Made by a program: the position numbers and the translations under genes. This document shows, piece after piece, positions 26,223 to 34,415 of a stretch of DNA of 64,000 nucleotides. The stretch is from Planctomycetota bacterium (GTDB lineage Bacteria > Planctomycetota > UBA1135 > GCA-002686595). The notes beneath the pieces were generated by a model. It made no database searches and was not told the origin of the DNA. It was given only the letters and a program-made list of their open reading frames with translations. The DNA lies in NCBI GenBank assembly GCA_016709875.1, contig JADJLZ010000001.1, positions 1-64,000 on the forward strand. The letters are read 5' to 3'. The stretch's first letter is position 1, and each line of letters begins with the position of its first letter.

Positions 26223-29200
26223 ATGAAAATCCCCCTGATCGCAGCCTGCTTCGTCGCGGGCTCTGCTTGGTCGCTTGCGTTTGCGGATCAAACATCCGCG
26301 GCGAATCCGAAGACGGCGCAGAAGCCGTACGTTGCGCACCCGAGCGTGAACAATCACGTCGGCAAGCAACTCATGACCTCCAAGTCGGCCGGCCCGGTCG
26401 ACGCCAACGAACTCACCGCCGAGCAGCAGGCGAAGCTCGATCCCCAGGGACAGGCAGCGCAGAAGCTCGCGCGCAAGAAGCTCGCCGCGACGCTGCAGTC
26501 GCAGTCGATGCCGCAGTCGATGTTGCAGGGCTCGCAGCAGGCGAACCCGCGCGCGTTCCCGCCGACGCTCACGCTCGGCGGAAGCGACGACTGCAGCACC
26601 GCCGATCTCATCACCGGTGTCGGATCCTTCGCGTTCGACACGACGCTCGCGACGACGAGCCCGCAGCAGGGCCTATCTTGCGGCCAGGGCTCGGCCTTCA
26701 ACGACGTGTGGTTCGACTGGACCGCTCCGTCGAGCGGCATCTGCAACTGGACGCTGTGCGGCCTCGCGGGCATCGACACGCTCGTCGCGGCCTACAGCGG
26801 CTCCGGCTGCCCGGTCGGCGGCGCGATCGCGTGTGACGACGACAGCAGCTGCGGCCTGGAGAGCACGCTGCTCTTCTCCGTGGTCGGCGGTCAGCACTAC
26901 ATGCTGCAACTCGGCAGCTACTCGGGCGCCACGGGAGCCGGCAGTTTCACGCTGAGCGTGCTCACCCCGCCCGCCAACGACAACTGCGCCACGCCGGTCA
27001 ACGTGGTCGGCGCGGGCCCCTTCAACTTCGACAACACCGTCGCCTCGACGGGCACGCAAGGCCAGAGCGAAGCGCTCTGCGCCGTTGAATACGGCAACAC
27101 CACGGTCGACAACGACGTCTGGTACACCTGGACGGCGCCGAGCACCGGCCTCGCTGCGTTCACGACCTGCAGCCTGACCTCGACCGACACCAAGATCGCC
27201 GCGTACGCCGGTTCGGGTTGCCCCGCCCCGGGCTCCGCGCTCGCGTGCCGCGACGACGCCTGCCAGGCGTTCCAGTCCACGGCGCTGTTCCCCTGCACGG
27301 CTGGCTCCACCTACACGCTCCAGATCGGAACGTTCCCGGGCGCGGTCGGTGGTGCGGGCCAGTTCAGCATCAACGTGGTCCAGCCCCCCGTGAACGACAA
27401 CTGCACGGCTCCGACCGTGGTCAGCGGCTCGGGCACGTTCCCCTTCGACAATACCTACGCGACGACGAGCACCTCGGGGCAGAGCGAAGCTCTGTGCGCC
27501 GTCCAGTACGGCAACCCCACCGTTGAAAACGACGTGTGGTTCCGCTGGACCGCACCGACGACCGGCATCGGCGTCTTCGACACCTGCGGTCTGACGACCG
27601 TCGACACCAAGATCGCCGTGTACGCGGGCACCGCTTGCCCGACCGCGGGCTCGGCACTCGGTTGCCTCGACGACAGCTGCGGTGTGCAGACGACCTTGAT
27701 CGTCCCCGTGACGGCAGGCTCGTCCTACATGATCCAGCTCGGTACGTTCCCCGGCGCCAGCGGTGGTGTCGGCTCGATCGCCCTGAGCGTCGTCCAGCCT
27801 CCCCCGAACGATGACTGCAGCACGCCTACCGTCATCAGCGGCACCGGCACGTTCCCCTTCAGCAACCTCGTCGCCTCGACGGGCACGCAGGGACAGACCG
27901 AAGCGCTGTGCCTCTCCTTCGGTTCCACGACGATCGACCACGACGTCTGGTATCGCTGGACCGCGCCGGCCACTGCCTGCACGATCCTCGACACCTGCGG
28001 CAACACGGTCGACACCAAGATCGCCGTGTACAACACCAGCAGCTGCCCGGCGGCCGGAACTGCGGTCGCGTGCAACGACGACAGCTGTGGTCTCCAGAGC
28101 GCCGTGCGCTTCACGGCGACCGCGGGCCAGACCTACCTGGTCCAGCTCGGTTGCTTCCCTGGCGCCGCCGGCGGCTCGGGCAGCTTCAACATCACCCAGC
28201 TGACGGGTGGTGTCGGCAACGACTCGTGCTCGAGCGCGACCGTGATCTCCGGCCTGGGCGTGTTCCCCTTCGACAACTCGGCGGCGACGACGGGTTGCGA
28301 AGGCCAGAACGAATCGCTCTGTGCGGCTGAATACGGCAACCCCGTGGTCGAGAACGACGTCTGGTTCCGTTGGGTTGCCCCCTCGGCCGGCTTCGCCATC
28401 CTCGACGCCTGCGGCTTGACCAGCATCGACACCAAGATCGGCGTCTACGGCGGCGCGGGCTGCCCGACGGCCGGCTCGGCCATCGCTTGCAATGACGACG
28501 CTTGCCCCGGCTTCCAGTCGACGGCGGTCTTCGCGGCGACGGCGGGTGCGACCTACACGATCCAGATGGGAACTTTCCCGGGCGCCCTCGGTGGCCCTGG
28601 CTCGTTCAGCGTCTCGATGTTCCCGCCCTGCACGCCCTACGATGATGGCTCGACCGAAAACCTGCTCGGCTGGACGGCCGGCGGCGACATGGTCTGGCTG
28701 ATGCGCTTCGGTACGCCGGGCGCCTCGAACACCATCGGCTCCATCGACGTGGCATGGGGATCGGCCGCGTTCCCGGGCTTCAACCCCGGCAACGGCACTG
28801 CGACCGACATCTTCATCTATGCGGACGGCGCTTCTCAGGACGGTGACCCCACGGACGCCACCCTGCTGTTGACGATTCCGACGACGGTTTCGAACGTGGA
28901 CACCGACACGTACGTCCACTACCCGATCGCGCCGCTGAACATCACCGGCGTGTACTTCGTGGGTTCGCACCAGGCGCACAACGCCGGTCAGTTCGTCGCT
29001 CCGATGGACCAGACCACGGGCACCTGGTCCAGCTTCGCGTGGTTCTTCGGCGACAACTCGTCGCCCGTCGCCAACTACGCGAACCCGGGTGCGAACATCC
29101 AGCCCCCGCTGACGTTCGGTGAAATCGGTTTCCCGTGCCAGCTCCTGGTGCGCGCCAACTGCTCCACCGGCCCGGCGACCTACCTGTGCGATCCCGCAAG

Positions 29201-29675
29201 CGCGGGCGCCATCTCTTGCCCCTGCGCCAACCCGCCCTCGGGCAGTGGTCGCGGTTGCAACAACAGCGCCTCGACCGGTGGTGCCTCCATCACCGGCGCC
29301 GGCAACAACTCCCTGGCGACCCCGACCGTGGCCTTCACGACCGCGGGCGAACGCCCGACCTCGCCCTCGATCCTGCTGCAGGGCAACTCGTCGAACGCGA
29401 CGGGTGTGGTCTTCGGCCAGGGCGTGCGTTGTGTCACGGGCGTGCTGAAGCGCCTCTACACCAAGACTGCGGTCGGAGGCAGCATCACTGCCCCGAACCT
29501 CGGCGGCGGTGACCCGAGCATCCCGGCCCGTTCGGCCGCCCTCGGAGACGTGATCGGTGCGGGCACCACCCGCTGGTACGCGGTGTACTACCGAGACCCC
29601 ATCGTCCTCGGTGGCTGCGTCGCGACCTCGACCTACAACATCACCAACACGGCCCAGGTCGTCTGGCAGCCGTGA
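26223..29675 (+). CDS. Secreted repeat protein, array member 5
   Basis: The largest paralogue, 1150 residues. The signal peptide (PLIAACFVAGSAWSLAFA) is followed by AANPKTAQKPYV and a longer linker than in the others. Five repeat domains span about 122-800. Several carry a variant with two extra Cys-containing segments (ALCAVEYGN, CRDDACQAFQST) and TKIA in place of SKIA. The extra module begins at about 803 (CTPYDDGSTENLLGWTAGGD). The shared C-terminal domain covers 986-1150. AGGA lies upstream, but spacing to the ATG is long, so the RBS is uncertain. The gene ends just before two hairpins and IS copy 1, whose read-through transposase frame overlaps its last 35 bases on the other strand. Confidence 0.82.
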   Translation: MKIPLIAACFVAGSAWSLAFADQTSAANPKTAQKPYVAHPSVNNHVGKQLMTSKSAGPVDANELTAEQQAKLDPQGQAAQKLARKKLAATLQSQSMPQSMLQGSQQANPRAFPPTLTLGGSDDCSTADLITGVGSFAFDTTLATTSPQQGLSCGQGSAFNDVWFDWTAPSSGICNWTLCGLAGIDTLVAAYSGSGCPVGGAIACDDDSSCGLESTLLFSVVGGQHYMLQLGSYSGATGAGSFTLSVLTPPANDNCATPVNVVGAGPFNFDNTVASTGTQGQSEALCAVEYGNTTVDNDVWYTWTAPSTGLAAFTTCSLTSTDTKIAAYAGSGCPAPGSALACRDDACQAFQSTALFPCTAGSTYTLQIGTFPGAVGGAGQFSINVVQPPVNDNCTAPTVVSGSGTFPFDNTYATTSTSGQSEALCAVQYGNPTVENDVWFRWTAPTTGIGVFDTCGLTTVDTKIAVYAGTACPTAGSALGCLDDSCGVQTTLIVPVTAGSSYMIQLGTFPGASGGVGSIALSVVQPPPNDDCSTPTVISGTGTFPFSNLVASTGTQGQTEALCLSFGSTTIDHDVWYRWTAPATACTILDTCGNTVDTKIAVYNTSSCPAAGTAVACNDDSCGLQSAVRFTATAGQTYLVQLGCFPGAAGGSGSFNITQLTGGVGNDSCSSATVISGLGVFPFDNSAATTGCEGQNESLCAAEYGNPVVENDVWFRWVAPSAGFAILDACGLTSIDTKIGVYGGAGCPTAGSAIACNDDACPGFQSTAVFAATAGATYTIQMGTFPGALGGPGSFSVSMFPPCTPYDDGSTENLLGWTAGGDMVWLMRFGTPGASNTIGSIDVAWGSAAFPGFNPGNGTATDIFIYADGASQDGDPTDATLLLTIPTTVSNVDTDTYVHYPIAPLNITGVYFVGSHQAHNAGQFVAPMDQTTGTWSSFAWFFGDNSSPVANYANPGANIQPPLTFGEIGFPCQLLVRANCSTGPATYLCDPASAGAISCPCANPPSGSGRGCNNSASTGGASITGAGNNSLATPTVAFTTAGERPTSPSILLQGNSSNATGVVFGQGVRCVTGVLKRLYTKTAVGGSITAPNLGGGDPSIPARSAALGDVIGAGTTRWYAVYYRDPIVLGGCVATSTYNITNTAQVVWQP

Positions 29676-30819
29676 TGCTAGCGGCCTCGTCGGGTTGCAC
29701 CTGACGAGGCTTGCAGCGGTCTGAAACGAGCTGGCTGTGAGGCATGAGCCTTGCAGCCAGCTCTGTTTCCATGGCGCCCCCCAGGGACTCTGCCGCCCTT
29801 CGCTGTGCGCGCTTGGTTTCGAACATCCTGACCGCGAGCAGGTCGGTCACCTCGAGCATCCGCGGGCAAAGCCCCGCGACCATCGCCGCGGTCTGCGTGT
29901 GGTTGCGGTTGGTGATCGGCCGCACGTAGTTGCGCCAGGCGACGTAGATCCACAGGTGGCTCTCGAGCTTCTCGCGCTTCTTCGATGCGCCCCAGTTGCG
30001 CCGCACGAGCCGGCTCAAGTTGTCGCGCAACATCGCGAAGGTGTGGTTGATCGGGAAGAGCGGGTTCTTGTAGCTGCGCGGCACGCTCGAGTGCGTCTTC
30101 TGGTGCACGAGCCGCGCGCCGAAGAGGCGCTTCAGCGCGACGGCGTAGGTGTGCTTCTCGTCGGTGCCGACGAAGACCTTCGCCTTCGGATCGCAAACGC
30201 GCGCGAGCACTTCGAAGCAGCGCGTCATCTTCTCGCGTGACTCGCTCTTGCGCGGGACATTGCCTTCGAGCTGTTCGTACCGCGCGAGCTTCGCCAGGTT
30301 CGCCTTCGAGAGCGGCTTCCGCGCTGGAAGCGTGCCCACCTCCGTGTGCAGGATGCAGTAGCTGGGCTTGTGCACGAGCACCGGCACGGTGACCGGTTTC
30401 AAGCGGCGGTTGTGCTCGAAGGTCTCGAGCTCGTCGAGCTGGAACTGCCCCTCCCAGGGCGTCGCGATCCCGCGCATGCGCATGCGCCACTCGTGGAAGC
30501 CGCGGCCTTGCTTGCCGAAGAGATCCAGCCGCCGCGCGACCGTGCGCAGCGTGCAGTGATGCGTCTTCGCGATCTGGCGCAGCGTCACCTTCGAGATCAG
30601 CGCGAGGAAGATCTTCACGTCGAGCGACACGCGTTTCAGGCCGTAGTCGACGCGAAACGTCTGCGTCGAGAAGGTGCGCTTGCAGGCCTTGCACTGGAAG
30701 CGCTGCACGCGGCGGCCGTCACAGGCGCGCGTGTAGTGGCCGCGGCGTTGGTACTGGAAGCCGGCGGAGCCGGCACATTTGGGTTCTTCGCAGGGGCAGT
30801 GATCTGGGCGAAATTCCAT
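29641..30819 (-). CDS. IS transposase with lost stop codon
   Basis: This is a DDE-type transposase with an N-terminal zinc finger (CPC, later CKAC) followed by a helix-turn-helix-like region (LRQIAKTHHCTLRTVARRLD). The likely acidic residues are in FQLDELETF and in VGTDEKHTYAV, plus a Glu in the KREKLESHLW helix; the layout recalls IS1/IS1595-like enzymes, but the family is not certain. The intact copy at 56985-58004 ends in ERAQ with its TGA inside the terminal repeat. Here that codon is CGA, so translation runs through the IS end and 47 codons beyond, into antisense of array member 5. The extra C-terminus is therefore not part of the original enzyme, and activity is doubtful. Confidence 0.82.
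   Translation of the reverse strand: MEFRPDHCPCEEPKCAGSAGFQYQRRGHYTRACDGRRVQRFQCKACKRTFSTQTFRVDYGLKRVSLDVKIFLALISKVTLRQIAKTHHCTLRTVARRLDLFGKQGRGFHEWRMRMRGIATPWEGQFQLDELETFEHNRRLKPVTVPVLVHKPSYCILHTEVGTLPARKPLSKANLAKLARYEQLEGNVPRKSESREKMTRCFEVLARVCDPKAKVFVGTDEKHTYAVALKRLFGARLVHQKTHSSVPRSYKNPLFPINHTFAMLRDNLSRLVRRNWGASKKREKLESHLWIYVAWRNYVRPITNRNHTQTAAMVAGLCPRMLEVTDLLAVRMFETKRAQRRAAESLGGAMETELAARLMPHSQLVSDRCKPRQVQPDEAASITAARRPGPCW
29684..29768. terminator. Two consecutive hairpins after array member 5
   Basis: The first hairpin has a perfect 8-bp stem, GCCTCGTC at 29684-29691 with its complement at 29703-29710. The second has a perfect 10-bp outer stem, GAGCTGGCTG at 29728-29737 with its complement at 29754-29763, plus an inner AGGC/GCCT stem, and is followed by TGTTTCC. 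Together they should end transcription of array member 5. They also sit in the path of read-through from the IS. Confidence 0.72.
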
Positions 30820-30936
30820 CGGGCGATCCTCCTTGGCGCGCCCGGGAGAGGCGCGTCCACACGGAAGACGCTCGGATCAGGCCAAGGTTGCGCGTGCCGG
30901 ACCGATTTCCTGCACAGCGAAGGGCGGCAGAGTCCT
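29783..30936 (-). mobile_element. Insertion sequence copy 1
   Basis: About 1154 bases are bounded by imperfect terminal inverted repeats of about 26 bases. One end begins AGGGACTCTGCCGCCCTTCG at 29783; the other, read inward from 30936, begins AGGACTCTGCCGCCC, with one G fewer. The same ends and the same transposase recur at 56866-58022. No convincing target duplication was found. The element sits between array member 5 and the peroxiredoxin gene. Its outer end supplies part of the peroxiredoxin stop codon. Confidence 0.85.
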
Positions 30937-31540
30937 AGCCGGCCTCGGTCGCACTCTCATTCGCGAGCGAGAGCATCCACGCCAGCACCTCTCGCGCGTT
31001 CTCGTGCGGAGGGAAGACGGGGTACCACAGCTTCTCGATGCGGCCACGGTCGACGTACCAGACCATGCGCTTGATCAGGGTGCTCGAGCCGCCGTCTTGG
31101 ACGGGGAACTCGAAGGTCGGCAGGCGCAGGCTGCGGGTCAAAACGAGGTGCGAGTCGGAGAGGAGCTCGAAGGGCAGGCGGTTGCGCGACGCGAATTCGC
31201 GCTGGTAGCCCGACGTCTGCGTCGAGATGCCGAAGACCTCGATGCCCAGTTCGCGGAAGGCAGGGTAGAGATCGCGGAAGCCGAGAGCTTGCGGTGTGCA
31301 ACCGCGGGCTCCGGGGATGCGATCCCATTCCTCACCAGCGGGCTCGCCGGGCCTTCCGCTGCGGGGGTAGAAGAACACGATGGCGCGCTCGAGGTCCTGC
31401 AGGTCGAGCTCGCGGTCGCGCGTGCTCAAGAGCTTCAGGTTCGGGAGCGGAAGGCCGACCAAGTGTCCTGCGGCGCCGTCGTCGAGCGGCGCATCCAGGT
31501 TGGCAGGCAGATGGTAAGGATCGTTTTCGTCCGGGATCAT
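30935..31540 (-). CDS. Peroxiredoxin-like protein, single cysteine
   Basis: A 201-residue thioredoxin-fold protein of the AhpC/TSA (PrxQ/BCP-like) group, which reduces peroxides. The fold signatures are AIVFFYPRSG, GCTPQALGFRDLYPAFRELG, VFGISTQTSGYQREFA, LPFELLSDSHLVLTRSLRLP and IEKLWYPVFPP. Cys81 in GCTPQ matches the peroxidatic Cys. It is the only Cys, so there is no internal resolving Cys. About 17 residues (GRPGEPAGEEWDRIPGA) separate FYP from the Cys, longer than the usual four or five. No signal peptide is seen, so it is cytoplasmic. GGAG precedes the ATG. Its TAG stop overlaps the end of IS copy 1, so the original C-terminus may have been altered. Confidence 0.85.
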   Translation of the reverse strand: MIPDENDPYHLPANLDAPLDDGAAGHLVGLPLPNLKLLSTRDRELDLQDLERAIVFFYPRSGRPGEPAGEEWDRIPGARGCTPQALGFRDLYPAFRELGIEVFGISTQTSGYQREFASRNRLPFELLSDSHLVLTRSLRLPTFEFPVQDGGSSTLIKRMVWYVDRGRIEKLWYPVFPPHENAREVLAWMLSLANESATEAG

Positions 31541-31640
31541 CGCGTGCTCCTCGGGGCGGCCGTCCCTCTCCCACGAGGTACCGCCCCGGCCCGAGTCTAG
31601 CGCTTTCGGTGCGGCGAGGGGCAGGGTCTCTTCGGGAGTC

Positions 31641-33203
31641 CTAGCGCAACTGGCGCAGAATGGCCTGCTCGACCGCCCGCTCGCAGACGTGGCAGAAGCG
31701 GGTCGGATTGCGCGTGAACATGATGCAGTCCGGCTCTGGACGGTAGAGGCCCTTGGCCTCGTACATCGCGCCCTCGAAGGCGCCTACCTTGCCGAACCAG
31801 CGCTCGGCCTGGAGGAAGGCACTCGAGGAGAGCTTGACCTCGCGCATCAGCTGTTCGGAGGCCTCCTCGGGAGCACGCGCGGCGATCATCTCGGCGCGCT
31901 TCTTCTGATAGGCGAGATCGGCGGCGTCGTACTCGGCTTGGCGCCAGGGCGTCGGCAACGGCGTGCCCGTGGCTACCAGGTCGCCCCACTTCAGGCGCGC
32001 AGGATTGGCGAGGCGTGTGACGTTCGGCTCCCAGGGTTCGCTCTCGGCGGGCTGCAGGTCCTCGTAGGAAACCTGCGAGGTGTAGTACTCGTCGGCGAGT
32101 CCCGCGAAGGAGTGGCCGAACTCGTGCACGAAGATGTAGGCGGCGGGTTCGGTGTCGGCGGCGCAGGTGCACCACAAATTGTAGATGCCGCCGCCGCCGT
32201 ACTTGCGGTCGTTGAAGAGCAGGATCAGCGCGTCATAGGGCGCCTGTGCGGCGAGTTCGCGCAGCTTGCGATCCTCGAGCGTGAGCACGTAGCGGTCGCT
32301 GTCGAAGGCGTTGAAGGAGAGTCCGTAGACCGATTCGTGCCAGACGTCCTTGCGTGGGTTCGAGATGCCCGACTGCGGCGTGGAGACGAAGAGCAGGCGC
32401 ACGTTGAAGTCGCGCGCGTGGCGGTCGTAGGGCGGCGTCGAGAACATCACGTCGATGAGGCGCTTGGCGTCCCCCACGAACTTCTGCTGTTCGGAGGCGG
32501 TGTAGCCGTCGGCGAGGATCAACAGGTCGACGGCGTGCGCGGGCGGCGCGTTCTCGGAGAGCGTCACGAGCTCGCCCGCGTGCGCAATGGGCGAACGGTC
32601 GACGAAGCGGCTCGCGGGATCGAGGCTCGTGCGCGAGATCTCTTTCCAGCCACCGCTCTCCTCGCGCTTCTCGAGCACGAGCTCCACCGGCTTGCGCGGT
32701 TCGGGGAAACGCTGCGATTCCTCGATCGCGCGCCAGGTCCTCTTTGCCTCGCCCGTCGTCTCCCACTCGCCGTAGACGCTGCAGAAGCCGCGCGAATAGA
32801 GCGGCGTGTGCGTCGCGGCGTCCTCGACCACGAAGAGGTAGCGGCCCGTGTTCGAATCGTCGAGCAAGCCGCCGCGACTGCCTGGCCAGGCGCCCTCGAG
32901 CCGGAAGCCGGCCGGGGCGATGTGCTCCTCGGTCGAACAACCGGTGTGGTGGTAGTCAAAGCGCAGCGTCGCGCCGGTGAACCGTGCGTCGAACGCCGAA
33001 GATTCCTGCGGCGCGGCCGACGCCTTGCGGGAAGCGCTGGACACCTCGCGGGCAGCGCTCGACGCAGTACTCGACGCAGTGCTCGACTCAGCGCTCGATT
33101 GAGTGCTCGACGGAGCGCTCACGGCGGCCGCGTCGTTCGAGGTGCCTGCCGCGCTGCACGAAGCTGCGAGGGCGAGCAACACGGATGCAGACAGACGGCT
33201 CAT
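31641..33203 (-). CDS. M64-family metallopeptidase
   Basis: The 520-residue product resembles IgA-peptidase M64 proteins. An N-terminal beta domain (about 75-215) is followed by a zinc peptidase domain with the motif HEFGHSFAGLADEYY (H360, E361, H364, then D371/E372). It also has AVDLLILADGYTASEQQKF and NPTRFCHVCERAVEQAI, typical of the family. The N-terminus (LLALAASC) could be a lipoprotein signal, and residues 20-70 are an Ala/Ser-rich linker, so it is likely tethered in the envelope. Its ATG overlaps the stop of the upstream thioredoxin gene, so the two are translationally coupled. The substrate is unknown; members elsewhere cleave extracellular proteins. Confidence 0.88.
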   Translation of the reverse strand: MSRLSASVLLALAASCSAAGTSNDAAAVSAPSSTQSSAESSTASSTASSAAREVSSASRKASAAPQESSAFDARFTGATLRFDYHHTGCSTEEHIAPAGFRLEGAWPGSRGGLLDDSNTGRYLFVVEDAATHTPLYSRGFCSVYGEWETTGEAKRTWRAIEESQRFPEPRKPVELVLEKREESGGWKEISRTSLDPASRFVDRSPIAHAGELVTLSENAPPAHAVDLLILADGYTASEQQKFVGDAKRLIDVMFSTPPYDRHARDFNVRLLFVSTPQSGISNPRKDVWHESVYGLSFNAFDSDRYVLTLEDRKLRELAAQAPYDALILLFNDRKYGGGGIYNLWCTCAADTEPAAYIFVHEFGHSFAGLADEYYTSQVSYEDLQPAESEPWEPNVTRLANPARLKWGDLVATGTPLPTPWRQAEYDAADLAYQKKRAEMIAARAPEEASEQLMREVKLSSSAFLQAERWFGKVGAFEGAMYEAKGLYRPEPDCIMFTRNPTRFCHVCERAVEQAILRQLR

Positions 33204-34180
33204 CGGCCAGCCTGCTGCTTGGACCTCTCGCGGCGCTCGACCAGCGAGGTGCGCACGCTCTCGAGCTCCGCTGCTGAAAGGTGCGCACCCGACTTCTTCA
33301 GCATCTCGAGGAAGTGCGCGATCTCCGCCTCCGAGGCGGGGAATCCGATGTTCTGGGCTTTCGCGGCGTAGCTGTCAGCGAGCGCGTGTCCCTCCCCGTC
33401 GAGGATCACAGTCCAGGGCCAGCCCGGCTGTTCCGCGGTGTAGCGCTTCAGGATCTCGGTCGTGCCCGCGTAGCGCTCGGCGTCGAGCATCAGATCGACG
33501 AACTCGCGCTCGAAGAGCGGCGCGACGGCGGGCTCGCGCATCCAGGCCTCGAGTTCGCGGCACCAGTGGCACCAGGGCGTGCTGAAGTGCAGGAAGAGCG
33601 GCTTCTTCTCGCTCTTCGCGCGCTCGAGGGCGGCGGCGAGGAGCTCGTCGGCCTTGGTCTGCGGCGCCTGGTTCTTCTGCAGGAAGGAGAGCACCTTCGC
33701 AGGGTCGTGGTGGTCGCTGTCCTTGACCTCGAGTTCGTCAGATCCCTGGTTGACGACGAGCTTGCCGTCCTCGTCGAGCACGGTCAGGTACGGCACGCCG
33801 TGCGCCTTGAGGTCGACCTGGTACTTCGCGGTGAGGTCGAGGTGTTTGTCCCACTGGCCGATGTCGACGAAAACCGGCTCGTATTCGTAGAGCAGCTCGT
33901 GCGCGATGTCCTTGTCGGAGCGGTAGAGCGCGTGCAGCTTGAGGCACCAGCCGCACCAGTTCGCGCCCCACTGGATCAGCACACGCTTGTGCGCGAACTT
34001 CGCTTTCGCGAGCGCGGTCGCGATCTGCTGCGCGCCGTCGGCCGTCTCGTCGTAGACCTTCGCCTTCTCCTTCGCGGGCTTCGCTGCCGGTGCAGGAGCG
34101 GGCGGCGGATCCTGGCGCGCGAGCGCGAAGGCGGAGAGTCCAAGGGCGAGGGAGAGAGCGGGCAGGAGGAAGCGCTTCAT
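33200..34180 (-). CDS. Exported protein with two thioredoxin domains
   Basis: The 326-residue product has a signal peptide (FLLPALSLALGLSAFALA), an Ala/Pro/Lys linker and two thioredoxin-like domains. The first has WCGWC (C76, C79) in VLIQWGANWCGWCLKLHALY; the second has WCHWC (C204, C207) in LFLHFSTPWCHWCRELEAWM. Both have the cis-Pro region (GVPYLTVLDEDGK; GWPWTVILDGEG). It should act as a periplasmic disulfide reductase or isomerase. Its last codon overlaps the start of the M64 peptidase gene, which suggests that it helps fold or maintain that cysteine-containing enzyme (inference). The ATG at 34180 places the signal peptide at the N-terminus. Confidence 0.87.
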   Translation of the reverse strand: MKRFLLPALSLALGLSAFALARQDPPPAPAPAAKPAKEKAKVYDETADGAQQIATALAKAKFAHKRVLIQWGANWCGWCLKLHALYRSDKDIAHELLYEYEPVFVDIGQWDKHLDLTAKYQVDLKAHGVPYLTVLDEDGKLVVNQGSDELEVKDSDHHDPAKVLSFLQKNQAPQTKADELLAAALERAKSEKKPLFLHFSTPWCHWCRELEAWMREPAVAPLFEREFVDLMLDAERYAGTTEILKRYTAEQPGWPWTVILDGEGHALADSYAAKAQNIGFPASEAEIAHFLEMLKKSGAHLSAAELESVRTSLVERRERSKQQAGR

Positions 34181-34235
34181 GCGCGCCACGCTACGGCCTT
34201 GGGTCCGGGCTCGCAACGCGCGGGCGGATGCACGG

Positions 34236-34396
34236 CCTGCGTGGGCGCACGCGCTGCCTGCGTGGGCGGACGCGCAGCCTGCGTGGGCGGACGCGCAGCC
34301 TGCGTGGGCGGACCCGCTGCCGGCGTGGGCGGACCCGCTGCCTGCGTGGGCGCACGCGCTGCCTGCGTGGGCGGACGCGCTGCCGGCGTGGGCGGG
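34236..34396. repeat. 21-bp tandem repeat, about 7.6 units
   Basis: Seven full units of 21 bases plus a partial one, built on GCCTGCGTGGGCGGACGCGC with single-base variants, fill most of the gap between the thioredoxin gene start and the end of the next gene. Because 21 is a multiple of three, every frame stays open across it, but no start or RBS supports a gene. It lies just upstream of the thioredoxin/M64 operon and could affect its expression. Confidence 0.9.
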
Positions 34397-34415
34397 CTAG
34401 CTGCGCAGCGCGGCA

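Noticed and set aside
15484..29160. Regular repeats that might suggest CRISPR
   Set aside because: Repeats are about 390-400 bases, in frame and protein-coding; no short repeats with unique spacers.
34236..34396. Coding of a Pro-Ala-Trp-Ala repeat peptide across the 21-bp repeats
   Set aside because: Open frame is a simple result of period 21; no RBS or start, and both strands are equally open.
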